NCBI GenBank assembly: GCA_019359015.1
Contig: JAHHID010000013.1
Location: 48,585-112,584, forward strand
Reading direction: 5' to 3'
Length of the DNA: 64,000 nucleotides
Origin: Spirirestis rafaelensis WJT71-NPBG6
GTDB lineage: Bacteria > Cyanobacteriota > Cyanobacteriia > Cyanobacteriales > Nostocaceae
The notes below the pieces were generated by a model. The model was not told the origin of the DNA. It saw only the letters and a list, made by a program, of their open reading frames with translations, and made no database searches. Position numbers and translations under genes: made by a program. This document shows, one piece after another, positions 1 through 8,702 of the stretch (the stretch's first letter is position 1; each line of letters begins with the position of its first letter).

Positions 1-338
1 TTCGTTATTTATGTTGTCCGCTTGATTCATTACTCTCCACCACCCAGCAGCTTCAAACTGTTCAGCACTAACACAGTATAATTACTCATGTATACGGTCT
101 GATCCAAGTTTACTTTAGAAGAAAAGTGCAGCTCTCCCAAACACGAGCCATTTGTCATGAATCCGTGTTATTTATTTTCCCGTATGAGGGGGCTGATGAC
201 GTTATAACATTTTGAATTAGAGATGGGAAATTATTAATAATTGCAGCTTGCGATCGCTTGGCAGCATAGCTGTTCTAGGCGCAATTAAATAAAATAATAT
301 TATTAAGAATATTTAAGAGACATTTTGCCTGACATATT
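1..338. other. Intergenic stretch without recognised gene
   Basis: No open frame with a recognisable product and no RNA gene was seen here. The stretch is AT-rich with one HIP1-like site, and leads into the palindrome at 339-367. Confidence 0.5.
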
Positions 339-367
339 GTAGAGACGTTCCCGCGGAACGTCTCTAC
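339..367. repeat. Dispersed palindrome, GTAGAGACG family (copy 1)
   Basis: A near-perfect inverted repeat pairs GTAGAGACGTTC with GAACGTCTCTAC around a short CCGCG loop. Related palindromes occur at 6821-6847, 11274-11303 and 42415-42434. This copy begins two bases beyond the stop codon of the minus-strand gene at 369, so it could also end transcription of that operon, although no clear T-run follows. Confidence 0.75.
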
Positions 368-368
368 T

Positions 369-1937
369 TCAAGGTAGCCAGCTGGGGTGAAATCCAATTA
401 AGGGAAGTTGTTCTGGTTTGATTTCGGCAGTTGTTCCAGCATCAGTAATGGGTAACAGAGGCATTAACCATAAACTACTAGTGGCAATAGCTTCTCCATC
501 ATCGCTTCTCAAAGTGTTTCCTGGTGATGGGGGAGTGTTCGGATCTTCAGGTACTACTTGGTCAAATAACAACCCTAAACCATCCGGTGCTAAACTCATT
601 TCTACATTTCGTTGAGCGGGAGGTAAGACTAGCAGTGGTTTCTGTTGCCCCGTTTTTATGTCAATTGCAACTAAATATGGCTGTTCTTGATATAGTTCTC
701 CTCCTTGTAATAGCTGTGTTACCAAGCAATATAAAGTGGGTGAGGCAGTATCAAACTGACACTGAACAATTGAACCTGTAGTTTTTAACAGCAGTTTGTT
801 GACACCTTGATTTGTAACTAAAAACAAATCTCGCGTGTAATCTTTATTAAACTTGACCATTGCCGCTTGAGAACCGTCTTTAGAAAAAGCCTGGACCAAG
901 CCAAATTGTGGGAAAAAAGCTAGGGGTTTACTACTATCTGTTTTTAGAGGTAAAATCGCTGTTCCCTCTCCTTGGGCAACTGCTACAGATTGACTATCTG
1001 GGGTGATTGTAAAATCTCCCCCTGGCGGACTTTGCACGCGTTTCAGGTTTGGTTTTTCTCCCGGTTTAGTGTTTGCGGGCATAAACCACAGCCCAAAGTC
1101 ACCAGGACTAGCTCTATTTCCTCGCTGAATGGCAATTGTTTGTCCATCCTGAGATATGTCAAATTTTAAGTTTTGAAAGTCTTTATTATCTAATATTAGG
1201 TCAACTTTACCTGCTGGTTCAGCTTGTTTTTCCTGTTGTAAAGAAATGCCTGTGGTTACTGTATATAACTGCGCGGAAAGTAAGTCTTGATTTGATGATG
1301 TGCGAGCCGAAAATATAATTTTTTCTCCTTCTGGAAATGGCTTATAGTCCATCACGACCAAATCTTTGGGAGTCAGTATTTTATTTTGGTCTTGAGTCAA
1401 ATTATAGAGAACTAATCGTCCCTTTTCTTCTTTGTCTGCTCCTATATAAAGCATGACGCGATCGCGTGTACGAAAGTTACCTACAAAAGGTGCGTTCGTC
1501 CGTTTTTTTGGTTCTTTTTCCGCAAACGCAAACTTATCTTTTGCACCTTGTAACTGCACTTTATAAGTTGTACCATAAGGCGCTGGTGTCAAAAGCGTAT
1601 AAAACATTTTTCGCCCTGCCCAACTAAATTTGCCTGCTAGGGGAGGGTCAATTTTCAAGTTTTGCTCAACACTTTTTGTATCCATTGGGCGACTAAAAGA
1701 GAGAGCAAAACGGTTATATTCTGCGCCAATTTTTTGATTCTCCCAATTGGAATTAGTTAAGGATAAATCTTTTGTCTCAGTTTCTTGATGTTGCCAGGTA
1801 AAGTCTCGCACACGAGATGTTACCACGTCACCTTGCAATATCATTACTCCTATGACGAAACAGAGCACGAGCATTAGGGCGATCGCCACACGATCTAGCG
1901 GTTGGATAGAGGCTTTAAAATTGGTCATTTTGGGCAT
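369..1937 (-). CDS. Membrane-anchored protein with Ig-like and beta-propeller regions
   Basis: The 522-residue product has one N-terminal membrane segment (about residues 16-36, rich in A, L, V and I). A region resembling a bacterial Ig-like fold (about 55-155) follows, then repeated short beta-rich blocks with TolB/WD40-like character (about 160-500). It is probably anchored in the plasma membrane with its bulk outside the cytoplasm. It lies 18 bases downstream of the TIGR03943 gene in the same direction, so it is likely co-transcribed with the permease pair. A second ATG three codons in (1928) is an equally good start, because the first ATG lies inside a GGGCATT tandem repeat. No enzymatic motif was recognised; the function is unknown. 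Confidence 0.7.
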   Translation of the reverse strand: MPKMTNFKASIQPLDRVAIALMLVLCFVIGVMILQGDVVTSRVRDFTWQHQETETKDLSLTNSNWENQKIGAEYNRFALSFSRPMDTKSVEQNLKIDPPLAGKFSWAGRKMFYTLLTPAPYGTTYKVQLQGAKDKFAFAEKEPKKRTNAPFVGNFRTRDRVMLYIGADKEEKGRLVLYNLTQDQNKILTPKDLVVMDYKPFPEGEKIIFSARTSSNQDLLSAQLYTVTTGISLQQEKQAEPAGKVDLILDNKDFQNLKFDISQDGQTIAIQRGNRASPGDFGLWFMPANTKPGEKPNLKRVQSPPGGDFTITPDSQSVAVAQGEGTAILPLKTDSSKPLAFFPQFGLVQAFSKDGSQAAMVKFNKDYTRDLFLVTNQGVNKLLLKTTGSIVQCQFDTASPTLYCLVTQLLQGGELYQEQPYLVAIDIKTGQQKPLLVLPPAQRNVEMSLAPDGLGLLFDQVVPEDPNTPPSPGNTLRSDDGEAIATSSLWLMPLLPITDAGTTAEIKPEQLPLIGFHPSWLP

Positions 1938-1955
1938 TGGGCATTGGGCAAATAA

Positions 1956-2726
1956 CTAATAACTATACGGATCTTTTGGTTGGGGAATTTTTTTTATGGA
2001 ACTGGCAGTGATGGTGAGTTGGCGTTTGCCAGACAGTATTTCTGTCGCCATTTGTCCTTCTACTTCTAGCCAAGTATCAGCTGTATATTGTTCGCTATTT
2101 GGAGCTAATTTGACGGGTAATCCTACAGGATAAGCGTCTGCGGCACAACAAGTCAGAACAAATTTACCCAAGAAAAAATAATCTTTTTGTAAATTTGGCG
2201 GATGAATTACAAATCCTTGGACTTTGGCTTTTTGTCCTGAATATCTATCTGGCTCTGGATAAACATTGAGTTCGCGTACCCAGTCTACAAGCGATCGCTT
2301 CTCTGGAGGAGTAGAAGCACGAAATTGTTGAGGTTTGATGCGGGCAGTTCCCAACAAATCACCAACATCGCGTTGGAGTGCTTTGTCACTAGCAAAGACT
2401 CGCGGTGTAAAAATTAATCCGAGAATTGCTGCTGTCAACAGCAAAGCACTACCCCAGCCAGGGGGAAAGAAATTTATATGCTCCGCATTGGCTACAATAT
2501 CACGCCGTCGTCGCCGCCAAAGTTCTTGTGTTCTGAAAAAAGCGACAATTAGTAAGCTGATACCACTGGCGATCGCTAACCCAAAGTAATTTGGATGAAT
2601 CAACAAATTTAGCTTGCCAGTCAACCAGTATTTCAACAATAAAACTCCCCAAGCTGCAATTGCTATAACATCCAGCCAAGGAAGTAACAAATTTGGTTTT
2701 CTAGGTTTTCGGTTTTGGGTGGTCAT
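1956..2726 (-). CDS. TIGR03943 / DUF1980 family putative permease subunit
   Basis: The 256-residue protein has three hydrophobic segments (about residues 17-36, 46-64 and 91-111) and a soluble C-terminal domain. That domain carries a paired cysteine motif, LTCCAADAYPVG, at C193-C194. This is the layout of the TIGR03943/YcgQ family, which is usually encoded beside a DUF318 permease. Here the partner permease starts upstream at 3909 on the same strand. The two are thought to form one membrane system of unproven substrate; the cysteines suggest metal or thiol chemistry (inference). The start is an ATG at 2726. Confidence 0.75.
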   Translation of the reverse strand: MTTQNRKPRKPNLLLPWLDVIAIAAWGVLLLKYWLTGKLNLLIHPNYFGLAIASGISLLIVAFFRTQELWRRRRRDIVANAEHINFFPPGWGSALLLTAAILGLIFTPRVFASDKALQRDVGDLLGTARIKPQQFRASTPPEKRSLVDWVRELNVYPEPDRYSGQKAKVQGFVIHPPNLQKDYFFLGKFVLTCCAADAYPVGLPVKLAPNSEQYTADTWLEVEGQMATEILSGKRQLTITASSIKKIPQPKDPYSY

Positions 2727-2853
2727 TTGTCATTGGGCATTGGTAATGGGTTAGTTGATAGTTGTTAATTGTTAGTTATGAAAAATTACTCTTAACCATT
2801 ATCCACTATCTACTAACCACCAACAACTATCAACTTAACAACTATCAAATTTA

Positions 2854-3909
2854 TTAAATTACGTGCAAGTTGATGAAAAGTGTAAGTAAAAATGTCAATA
2901 GTCCTGCCAAGCCAAATATGTAAAATACAGTTCGTGGCTTGAAAATTGTCAACATCAAACCAACGCCTTTAATGTCAATCATCGGACCATATACGAGGAA
3001 TGCTAATAAAGAACCACTAGTAAATGTAGAGGCAAAAGACAGGGCAAAGAATGAATCGACTGTGGAACAAATTGACACAACAGCCGCTAATATCAGCATC
3101 GTAGTGATTGAGCTAATAGGACCCGCACCTAGACTGAGTATTAAGTCACGGGGGGCTAAGACTTGAATCGATGCTGCGATCGCACTGCCGATAACCATCA
3201 CCGCGCCCAATTCTCGCAATTCTTGGACGGTATTATCTAGCAATAACCGCAGTTTATCTTTTAGCGGTTTGCTGGCACTAGAAATTGGCTCAGTCGTCTG
3301 CATTAAATCACTATCTATCCTAATACTTGAACCCGCTTTTCCTCCTAAAAAATAAGTCCCTGACTGTAATAAACCAGATGTTGTTGCTTCTTTTCCTGCC
3401 TGGGAACGATGAGTTTGCCGTTTGGGTTCTGGTTTGCGTGGTGGGTTAAACTTCAGATAACGAGCGATCGCTGGTTGCACAATCGGACTCAAATCCTTTT
3501 GAAAACTAAAGACAAACCCGATAATCGTAGCGATTAATAGCGAAAATACGACTCGTAACACCACTATTTCTGGCTGATCTCGAAACGCCGTCCAAGTTGC
3601 CCAAATCACAATCGGGTTAATAGTTGGTGCTGCCAGCAAAAAACCAATTGCCACTGGCGTAGGTACTCCTTGCATCAGAAATCGCCGCGCCACCGGCACG
3701 TTGCCGCACTCACATACCGGAAACAAAAAGCCGATCAAACTCCCGGCAAACGCACCCAGCAGCGGATTTTTCGGCATTATTGCCACCAATTTGCGCTCAT
3801 CGACAAACAATAGCAGCAAACTGGAAAACAATACCCCTAGTAATAAAAACGGTATCGCCTCTACTAACAGACTAAGAAATAGGGTGAAACCATTGTTCAG
3901 TTGATTCAT
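2854..3909 (-). CDS. DUF318 (YraQ/ArsP-type) permease
   Basis: The 351-residue integral membrane protein shows about eight hydrophobic segments and the family hallmark PVCECGNVP, with cysteines at 66 and 68. A conserved GVPTPVAIGFLLAAPTINPI stretch follows. A hydrophilic, poorly conserved linker (about residues 145-215) separates the two membrane halves, as is usual for PF03773 permeases. It is the first gene of a three-gene minus-strand operon with the TIGR03943 partner and the propeller protein. Some family members export organoarsenicals, but no arsenic genes are nearby, so the substrate is open. A bulged GATCCCC/GGGGATC hairpin lies just upstream at about 3943-3976. Confidence 0.8.
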   Translation of the reverse strand: MNQLNNGFTLFLSLLVEAIPFLLLGVLFSSLLLLFVDERKLVAIMPKNPLLGAFAGSLIGFLFPVCECGNVPVARRFLMQGVPTPVAIGFLLAAPTINPIVIWATWTAFRDQPEIVVLRVVFSLLIATIIGFVFSFQKDLSPIVQPAIARYLKFNPPRKPEPKRQTHRSQAGKEATTSGLLQSGTYFLGGKAGSSIRIDSDLMQTTEPISSASKPLKDKLRLLLDNTVQELRELGAVMVIGSAIAASIQVLAPRDLILSLGAGPISSITTMLILAAVVSICSTVDSFFALSFASTFTSGSLLAFLVYGPMIDIKGVGLMLTIFKPRTVFYIFGLAGLLTFLLTLFINLHVI

Positions 3910-4797
3910 GTGTGTCGCTGATCAAAGCGGTGTGAGTTTTCAGGTGATCCCCAGCCATTTTATCGAAATGGGGATCAAAAACAGATAGAAATCATTAAAG
4001 ATTACTTAAAAAAGTTAGGAATTGGAGATTGGGCAATAGGCACGCTCGCAATAGCAATTAAAGACGCTCAATTTATGATGCGCGTTCTAATTAGGATTCT
4101 TTCCATGCCTAATGCCCATTGCCCTCATCCAAGGTAGTGATTTTTAGCTGAGTCAGTTTATTTACGAGGTTATAGTTGTGCTAGATTGCTCGACTTGAAA
4201 AATGGTTCCCATTCTAGGCGCAACTACCTAAAAGCATAATTTTTTATAATGCATCTTTAAACACTTACAGTAATTTGGTTAGATTCAGTGTTAAATAAGA
4301 CGTATTTTCATCAGTAATTTACAGTTTTTAAACTGAAGCGGGATTTTTTGCTCTACGCGATCGCCTCACTAGTCGAAAAGATTTGCATAAATACCCTGAA
4401 GAGGGAACTAAAAATTATAAAGTAAAAATTAAGAATCAGTCAAATAATTTCAGGCAGACGAGCGCAGACTTTGTACGCGCAACGCTGCACTGCTGCTTTG
4501 GTCTCGCCTATTCTCATCATCAATGCACCCCCTTAAAGCTAGTAAGCACTTAGTTAGCACCAAAAATTATTTCTCAGCATTTTCTCAGGAAATTTATCAT
4601 CTATTTTTAATATTGGGTTCAAAAACTAGCTCTATATTATTAAGTAACGAATACATCAGTTAAAAAAAAATCAATTTTACAAAAATTCTCTTAAGTGAAG
4701 TATTAGTTAGCGTTTGAGTATCGAAACCTGGTGACATGGCAACCCGACCGGATAATAAAGTTTTGTTAAATACCCTCTTAATTTTATCGAATTTAAC
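3910..4797. other. Long intergenic region between divergent operons
   Basis: This 888-base gap carries a dispersed element at 4031-4124 and AT-rich sequence that should contain the promoters of the permease operon (minus) and the redox operon (plus). No coding frame or RNA gene was recognised. The last 150 bases before 4798 are AT-rich and promoter-like, but no single promoter stands out. Confidence 0.5.
4031..4124. repeat. Dispersed element with GGGCAAT/ATTGCCC ends (copy A)
   Basis: The ends GGGCAAT and ATTGCCC are inverted copies of each other. The interior (AATTAAAGACGCTC, TGATGCGCGTTCTA, TTCCATGCC) is shared with 51293-51404 almost base for base. Two copies 47 kb apart with the same ends and core point to a small non-coding dispersed or MITE-like family. 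Confidence 0.65.
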
Positions 4798-5406
4798 ATG
4801 AATAATAAATTGTTACGACGACGCCAGCTGCTTTATTACGTAGGGATTGGAGCTATGTTAGCAAGTGCAAAACCAATTCTTGATCTAGCTTTTAAAAAAA
4901 CTGATAGTTCTACTTCTTTAACGAATACTTCGAGTAACCTACCTCCGGCAAATGTTGTTGCTGCACAGTCTTCAAGCAAGGCTTTACCAGAATTTCAGGG
5001 CATAAGTCAATGGCTGAATTCTGCTCCTTTAACGACTCAAGACCTGAAAGGGAAAGTTGTATTAATTCACATTTGGACTTTTGCGTGCATCAATTGTCAG
5101 CGAACTATTCCTTACGTTGTTCGTTGGCATCAACAATATGCTAGTCAAGGACTCAAGGTTATAGGAGTTCATACTCCTGAGTTTGGATACGAGCGGGATG
5201 TAAACAATGTCAAAAGAGCATTGAAACAACACAAAATTACCTATCCGGTTCCGATAGATAACGATTATAAAACTTGGAGCGCCTACAACAACCAGTATTG
5301 GCCTCATATATTTTTGGCAGACCGTCAGGGGTTCCTGCAATATGACCGCATTGGGGAAGGAGCTTACGATAAAACCGAGCAGACAATCCGTCAGTTATTA
5401 GGATAA
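4798..5406 (+). CDS. Exported thioredoxin-like (redoxin/TlpA-type) protein
   Basis: The 202-residue protein starts with a basic stretch (LLRRRQLL) and a hydrophobic segment, consistent with a signal or membrane anchor. A low-complexity linker rich in S, T and N leads to a thioredoxin fold. The active-site motif WTFACINCQ gives redox cysteines C97 and C100. Family members are periplasmic thiol oxidoreductases that receive electrons from CcdA-like membrane proteins. The next gene, five bases downstream, encodes exactly such a partner, so the pair very likely works together. Confidence 0.8.
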   Translation: MNNKLLRRRQLLYYVGIGAMLASAKPILDLAFKKTDSSTSLTNTSSNLPPANVVAAQSSSKALPEFQGISQWLNSAPLTTQDLKGKVVLIHIWTFACINCQRTIPYVVRWHQQYASQGLKVIGVHTPEFGYERDVNNVKRALKQHKITYPVPIDNDYKTWSAYNNQYWPHIFLADRQGFLQYDRIGEGAYDKTEQTIRQLLG

Positions 5407-5411
5407 GGAAT

Positions 5412-6110
5412 GTGGCTATTTCTACTTTATCTACGGCGGGTTTGGCACTGCTGGGGGGATTTTTAACTGTAATGTCGCCTTGTGTTCTACCTATTCTGCC
5501 AGTGCTAGTAGGTCGATCGCTTGAGTCTCATAAATATGGTCCGGTGGCTTTGGTTGCAGGGTTGGTAAGTGGATTTGCTGTAGCTGGAAGTCTTTTGGGA
5601 GTGACGGCAAGTTGGTTGACAGGGTTAGCTAGTGGGCTAAGAAGTGTAGCGATTTTCTTGCTTTTAGTAATGGGGATTCTCTCAGTTTTCCCTAAATGGA
5701 GTTACCGTTTATTCAGTTACATCAAACTAGGTAAAAGTACAAGAAAGCCTGGGCAGGTAGGATTAAAAGGTGAGTTTTTGCTCGGAACCCAGCTTGGCTT
5801 GCTGTGGGCACCTTGTGCTGGACCAGTTTTAGGAAGTATTTTAGTTTTGGCAGCGGTTAAACATCAGATTGCAGATGCCTTTGTTTTGCTTCTTGTTTAT
5901 GGAGTCGGCGCAGCATTACCAATGATTGCACTCGCTTATGGTGGTCGCCGTTTAAGTCAAAGACTGCTGAGAAAGATGCGATCGCATAGTATGATTTTGC
6001 AAAGAGTAGGTGGAGTTATGATCGCTGCTAGTGCGATCGCTATTCTTTTGGGTTGGGATGTGCAAGTGCAACTTTGGCTAGCTCCATTTTTTCCCCCTTT
6101 ACCACTATAA
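5412..6110 (+). CDS. CcdA-like transmembrane thiol-disulfide transporter
   Basis: The 232-residue membrane protein has about six hydrophobic segments and the two family cysteine motifs, SPCVLPILP (C24) and WAPCAGPVLG (C135). CcdA/DsbD-type proteins move reducing equivalents from cytoplasmic thioredoxin across the membrane to an exported thioredoxin-like partner. The chosen start is a GTG at 5412 preceded by AAGGA; the overlapping ATG at 5410 is in another frame. It sits between the thioredoxin-like gene and a b-type cytochrome gene in one operon. Confidence 0.8.
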   Translation: MAISTLSTAGLALLGGFLTVMSPCVLPILPVLVGRSLESHKYGPVALVAGLVSGFAVAGSLLGVTASWLTGLASGLRSVAIFLLLVMGILSVFPKWSYRLFSYIKLGKSTRKPGQVGLKGEFLLGTQLGLLWAPCAGPVLGSILVLAAVKHQIADAFVLLLVYGVGAALPMIALAYGGRRLSQRLLRKMRSHSMILQRVGGVMIAASAIAILLGWDVQVQLWLAPFFPPLPL

Positions 6111-6135
6111 AAATTTACCAAAAGAGAAAATACCT

Positions 6136-6744
6136 ATGACTGCCTCTACTGCTTCCAAAAAGTCACGACCTAAACCCCAACCAAATCAGGCTCTCTTAGC
6201 TAAAATATTTCACTGGGTCAATATCATTGCTTTGTTGTTAATGATTACCAGTGGACTACAGATTTATAATGCTAATCCGGTTTTTGGTGGACGTGGGGGT
6301 TGGCATTTTCCATCTCTGTTTTTGCTAGGAGGATGGTTAGGTGGGGGTAGACACTGGCATTTTGCAGCTATGTGGCTGTTTGCGCTGAATTTAATTTGGT
6401 ATGGGCTATACATTTTTATTACGCAACGCTGGAAGCGTCGCTTTGTTGGCGTTAATGACTTGAAAGCACTGCAAACGAGTCAAAACCCAAAACGCAAAAT
6501 CTATGTCTGGCATCGATTAATCTACACTGTTATCATTCCGATTCTTTTGCTAGCCATACTCAGCGGCATCGGTATGTATAAACCTGCTCAGTTTCATTGG
6601 ATAGTTGGCATTCTCGGTAGCTGGCAAGCTTTGCGAGTAGTTCACTTTGCAACTATTCCTGTAGTAGTTATATTTGCGATTTTCCACTCCTGGTTAGGAC
6701 TCAAGGCAGGAGGTTATCGATTGATTAAATCGATGTTTTGGTAA
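6136..6744 (+). CDS. Membrane b-type cytochrome (cytochrome b561-like fold)
   Basis: The 202-residue protein has four predicted membrane helices. Histidines at 26, 73/75, 126, 154, 170 and 184 are placed in or near helices, as expected for heme ligands of the cytochrome b subunits of formate dehydrogenase, thiosulfate reductase or MsrQ-like systems. The N-terminal 20 residues are basic and proline-rich. It follows the CcdA-like gene after 25 bases, suggesting membrane electron transfer coupled to exported thiol chemistry. No catalytic molybdo- or hydrogenase subunit is adjacent, so the electron partner is unknown. Confidence 0.75.
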   Translation: MTASTASKKSRPKPQPNQALLAKIFHWVNIIALLLMITSGLQIYNANPVFGGRGGWHFPSLFLLGGWLGGGRHWHFAAMWLFALNLIWYGLYIFITQRWKRRFVGVNDLKALQTSQNPKRKIYVWHRLIYTVIIPILLLAILSGIGMYKPAQFHWIVGILGSWQALRVVHFATIPVVVIFAIFHSWLGLKAGGYRLIKSMFW

Positions 6745-6820
6745 AGGTGCTTATTTCTAACTGGTAATAAATACATATATAATTTGCGATCGCATCATGT
6801 CTGGCAGATCGCACATATTG

Positions 6821-6847
6821 TAGAGACGTTTCGGCGGAACGTCTCTA
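6821..6847. repeat. Dispersed palindrome, GTAGAGACG family (copy 2)
   Basis: TAGAGACGTT pairs with AACGTCTCTA around TCGGCGG-type loop sequence. The bases ACATATTG precede it, as in copy 1 at 339-367, which shows that the repeat unit is longer than the palindrome. Confidence 0.75.
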
Positions 6848-7522
6848 GAACGGTTGCGCGACTAGGTTTATAACCTGTGGCGGTTGTCGGCATTGGTGCA
6901 TTTTGGTAAGCGATGGCAAACCTCGCACTCCACGCACAGAATGTAGTAAAATCACACCCGAAAATTACGGTTGTCCTTTGTTTGTTTTGCTTGCAGCTTG
7001 TTACATTAAAGAAGTGTTAAGCAAACGCAAGCACGATTTATTAATAGTTAATAGTCATTTTACACGTAGTTAATTGTTAGTAAAAAGTCAACAATACTAA
7101 CTACAAGATTGCACAAGTTCATAACGAATTAAATTCAGAAAACTTGGCGAAACAAGTGCGCTTATGCGTGCCCACCGTTCGCGTTCGCCCTTGGCGTTGC
7201 CGCAGGCTAGCGTCTCCGATAGGAGAAGTTATGAACGGAGGAAACCTCCGCTCAGACTTCTCTCTGAGTTTAAAAACGCAACAATTTTACGCAAAATACT
7301 AAGAGATTTGTTGCAAATATTTAGTTTATTTATAACGATTTTCAATTGAGCCATGAACGTCAGACCTAACCCTCCAGCCCCCTTCCCTACCAAAGAAGGG
7401 GGGGAAATTAAAACAGTGAACAGTGAACAGTGACCAGTGACGCTTGCTATGGTGGGGGATTTAAACCCGCCACCAACGCTTTCCACGCTCTTGGTGGGGG
7501 ACTTAAACCTTTCGGATGAAAC

Positions 7523-7560
7523 TGATAACTGATAACTGGTAACTGGTAACTGGTAACTGT
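7523..7560. repeat. Heptameric tandem repeat (TAACTGG)
   Basis: Consecutive GATAACT/GGTAACT heptamers, a short tandem repeat type common between genes of filamentous cyanobacteria. Confidence 0.8.
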
Positions 7561-7666
7561 TAAAGTCTCTTTCCTCATAAAACAGAGGTCTGCTTAGAAA
7601 AATAAGAATAATCGCTATTAATATCTATCTGCTAACAAAGCAGTGATTTTGGCTGCGAGTAAATCG

Positions 7667-8524
7667 ATGAAAAAAAATATTCTTTCACTAGCAATTATTG
7701 CTCTTTTATCTTTTATTATGGCTGTATTTGCACCTTCAATTCTCAGTGTTCAGAAAATCAATCAACTCTATATTTTTGGCGATAGCCTTTCGGATACTGG
7801 CAATATTTACCGCGCTACCGGAGGTGTCTATCCCTCTAGCCCTCCGTATTTTCAAGGACGTTATTCTAATGGTTTAGTTTGGGTAGAATATCTTGCCTCT
7901 GGGCTGAAGTTAACTTCCGAACAACGCACCAATTTTGCTTTTGGTGGTGCAACCACCGGAAGCAGCGGTATGAATGGAATTCCTGGATTGTTAGCGCAAG
8001 TTGATAATTTTACAAAAGCTCATCCGGATATAAATCCAAATGCGCTTTATGTTCTCTGGGCTGGTGCTAATGATTATCTTTATGGTACTAGCAATTCAAC
8101 GATGCCAATTGAGAATTTATCTAAAGCAATTCAGTTACTCTCTACAAGAGGTGCTAAAAAAATTCTCGTTGCTAATATACCTGATTTAGGAAAGCTTCCA
8201 AGCACACGTTACACTGCAAATTCTAATAGCCTTAGTCAAAGCGCGATCGCTCATAACCAAAGTTTGGCTAAGTCATTTGAAGTGCTGAACGATAAGTTAG
8301 GTCATGATACCCAAATTATCGAACTTGACGTTAATTCTTTATACCGCGAAGCTATTACCGAGCCAGCAAAATTTGGTTTCACAAATGTAACCAACGCTTG
8401 TCTAAATAATAATGTTGCTGTCTGCGATAATCCAGACAAGTTTTTATTCTGGGATGCCATTCATCCAACAACTGCGGGTCATCGGATATTGGCAGAAGCA
8501 GCTTTAAAAGCACTTAAAAATTAG
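7667..8524 (+). CDS. Secreted SGNH/GDSL-family hydrolase
   Basis: A signal peptide or anchor (about residues 1-27) is followed by the nucleophile block YIFGDSLSDTGN with catalytic serine at about position 40. GANDY resembles the family block III, and the C-terminal DAIHPTTAGH provides the catalytic Asp and His. The length (285 residues) is normal for GDSL esterases/lipases. The start at 7667 (MKKN) is preferred because it begins the signal peptide directly; a GTG at 7643 would add eight residues. It is predicted to hydrolyse an ester outside the cytoplasm; the substrate is unknown. Confidence 0.8.
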   Translation: MKKNILSLAIIALLSFIMAVFAPSILSVQKINQLYIFGDSLSDTGNIYRATGGVYPSSPPYFQGRYSNGLVWVEYLASGLKLTSEQRTNFAFGGATTGSSGMNGIPGLLAQVDNFTKAHPDINPNALYVLWAGANDYLYGTSNSTMPIENLSKAIQLLSTRGAKKILVANIPDLGKLPSTRYTANSNSLSQSAIAHNQSLAKSFEVLNDKLGHDTQIIELDVNSLYREAITEPAKFGFTNVTNACLNNNVAVCDNPDKFLFWDAIHPTTAGHRILAEAALKALKN

Positions 8525-8702
8525 CTTGGTAAAATGAGCGCGTAGTTTATGTCCAATATACCCAAAGTATCTCTAGAGATGGAACGGCAGGCTATCCAAG
8601 GGTAGAAGTTATAACAAACTGTAATATCTACCCTTTTATTGGGTGCAACTAAAAGCTTGTTTTCAAAACATAACCATTTCACAAAGATTCAAACAGGTAT
8701 CA

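Larger units (their letters stand above)
6745..7666. other. Repeat-rich intergenic region
   Basis: About 900 bases without a credible gene. It holds a palindrome of the GTAGAGACG family (6821-6847) and a GC-rich palindromic block at about 7170-7260, including CTCCGATAGGAG and GGAGGAAACCTCC hairpins. A run of TAACTGG heptamers lies at 7523-7560. Small open frames here are repeat readthrough. Confidence 0.6.

Noticed and set aside
3910..4797. tRNA or other structured RNA gene in the long gap
   Set aside because: No cloverleaf, TTCRANY-type T-loop or riboswitch core was found by eye; a covariance-model scan would be decisive.
7164..7349. 61-residue frame with a basic N-terminus
   Set aside because: It covers a dispersed palindromic block and has no recognisable family content.
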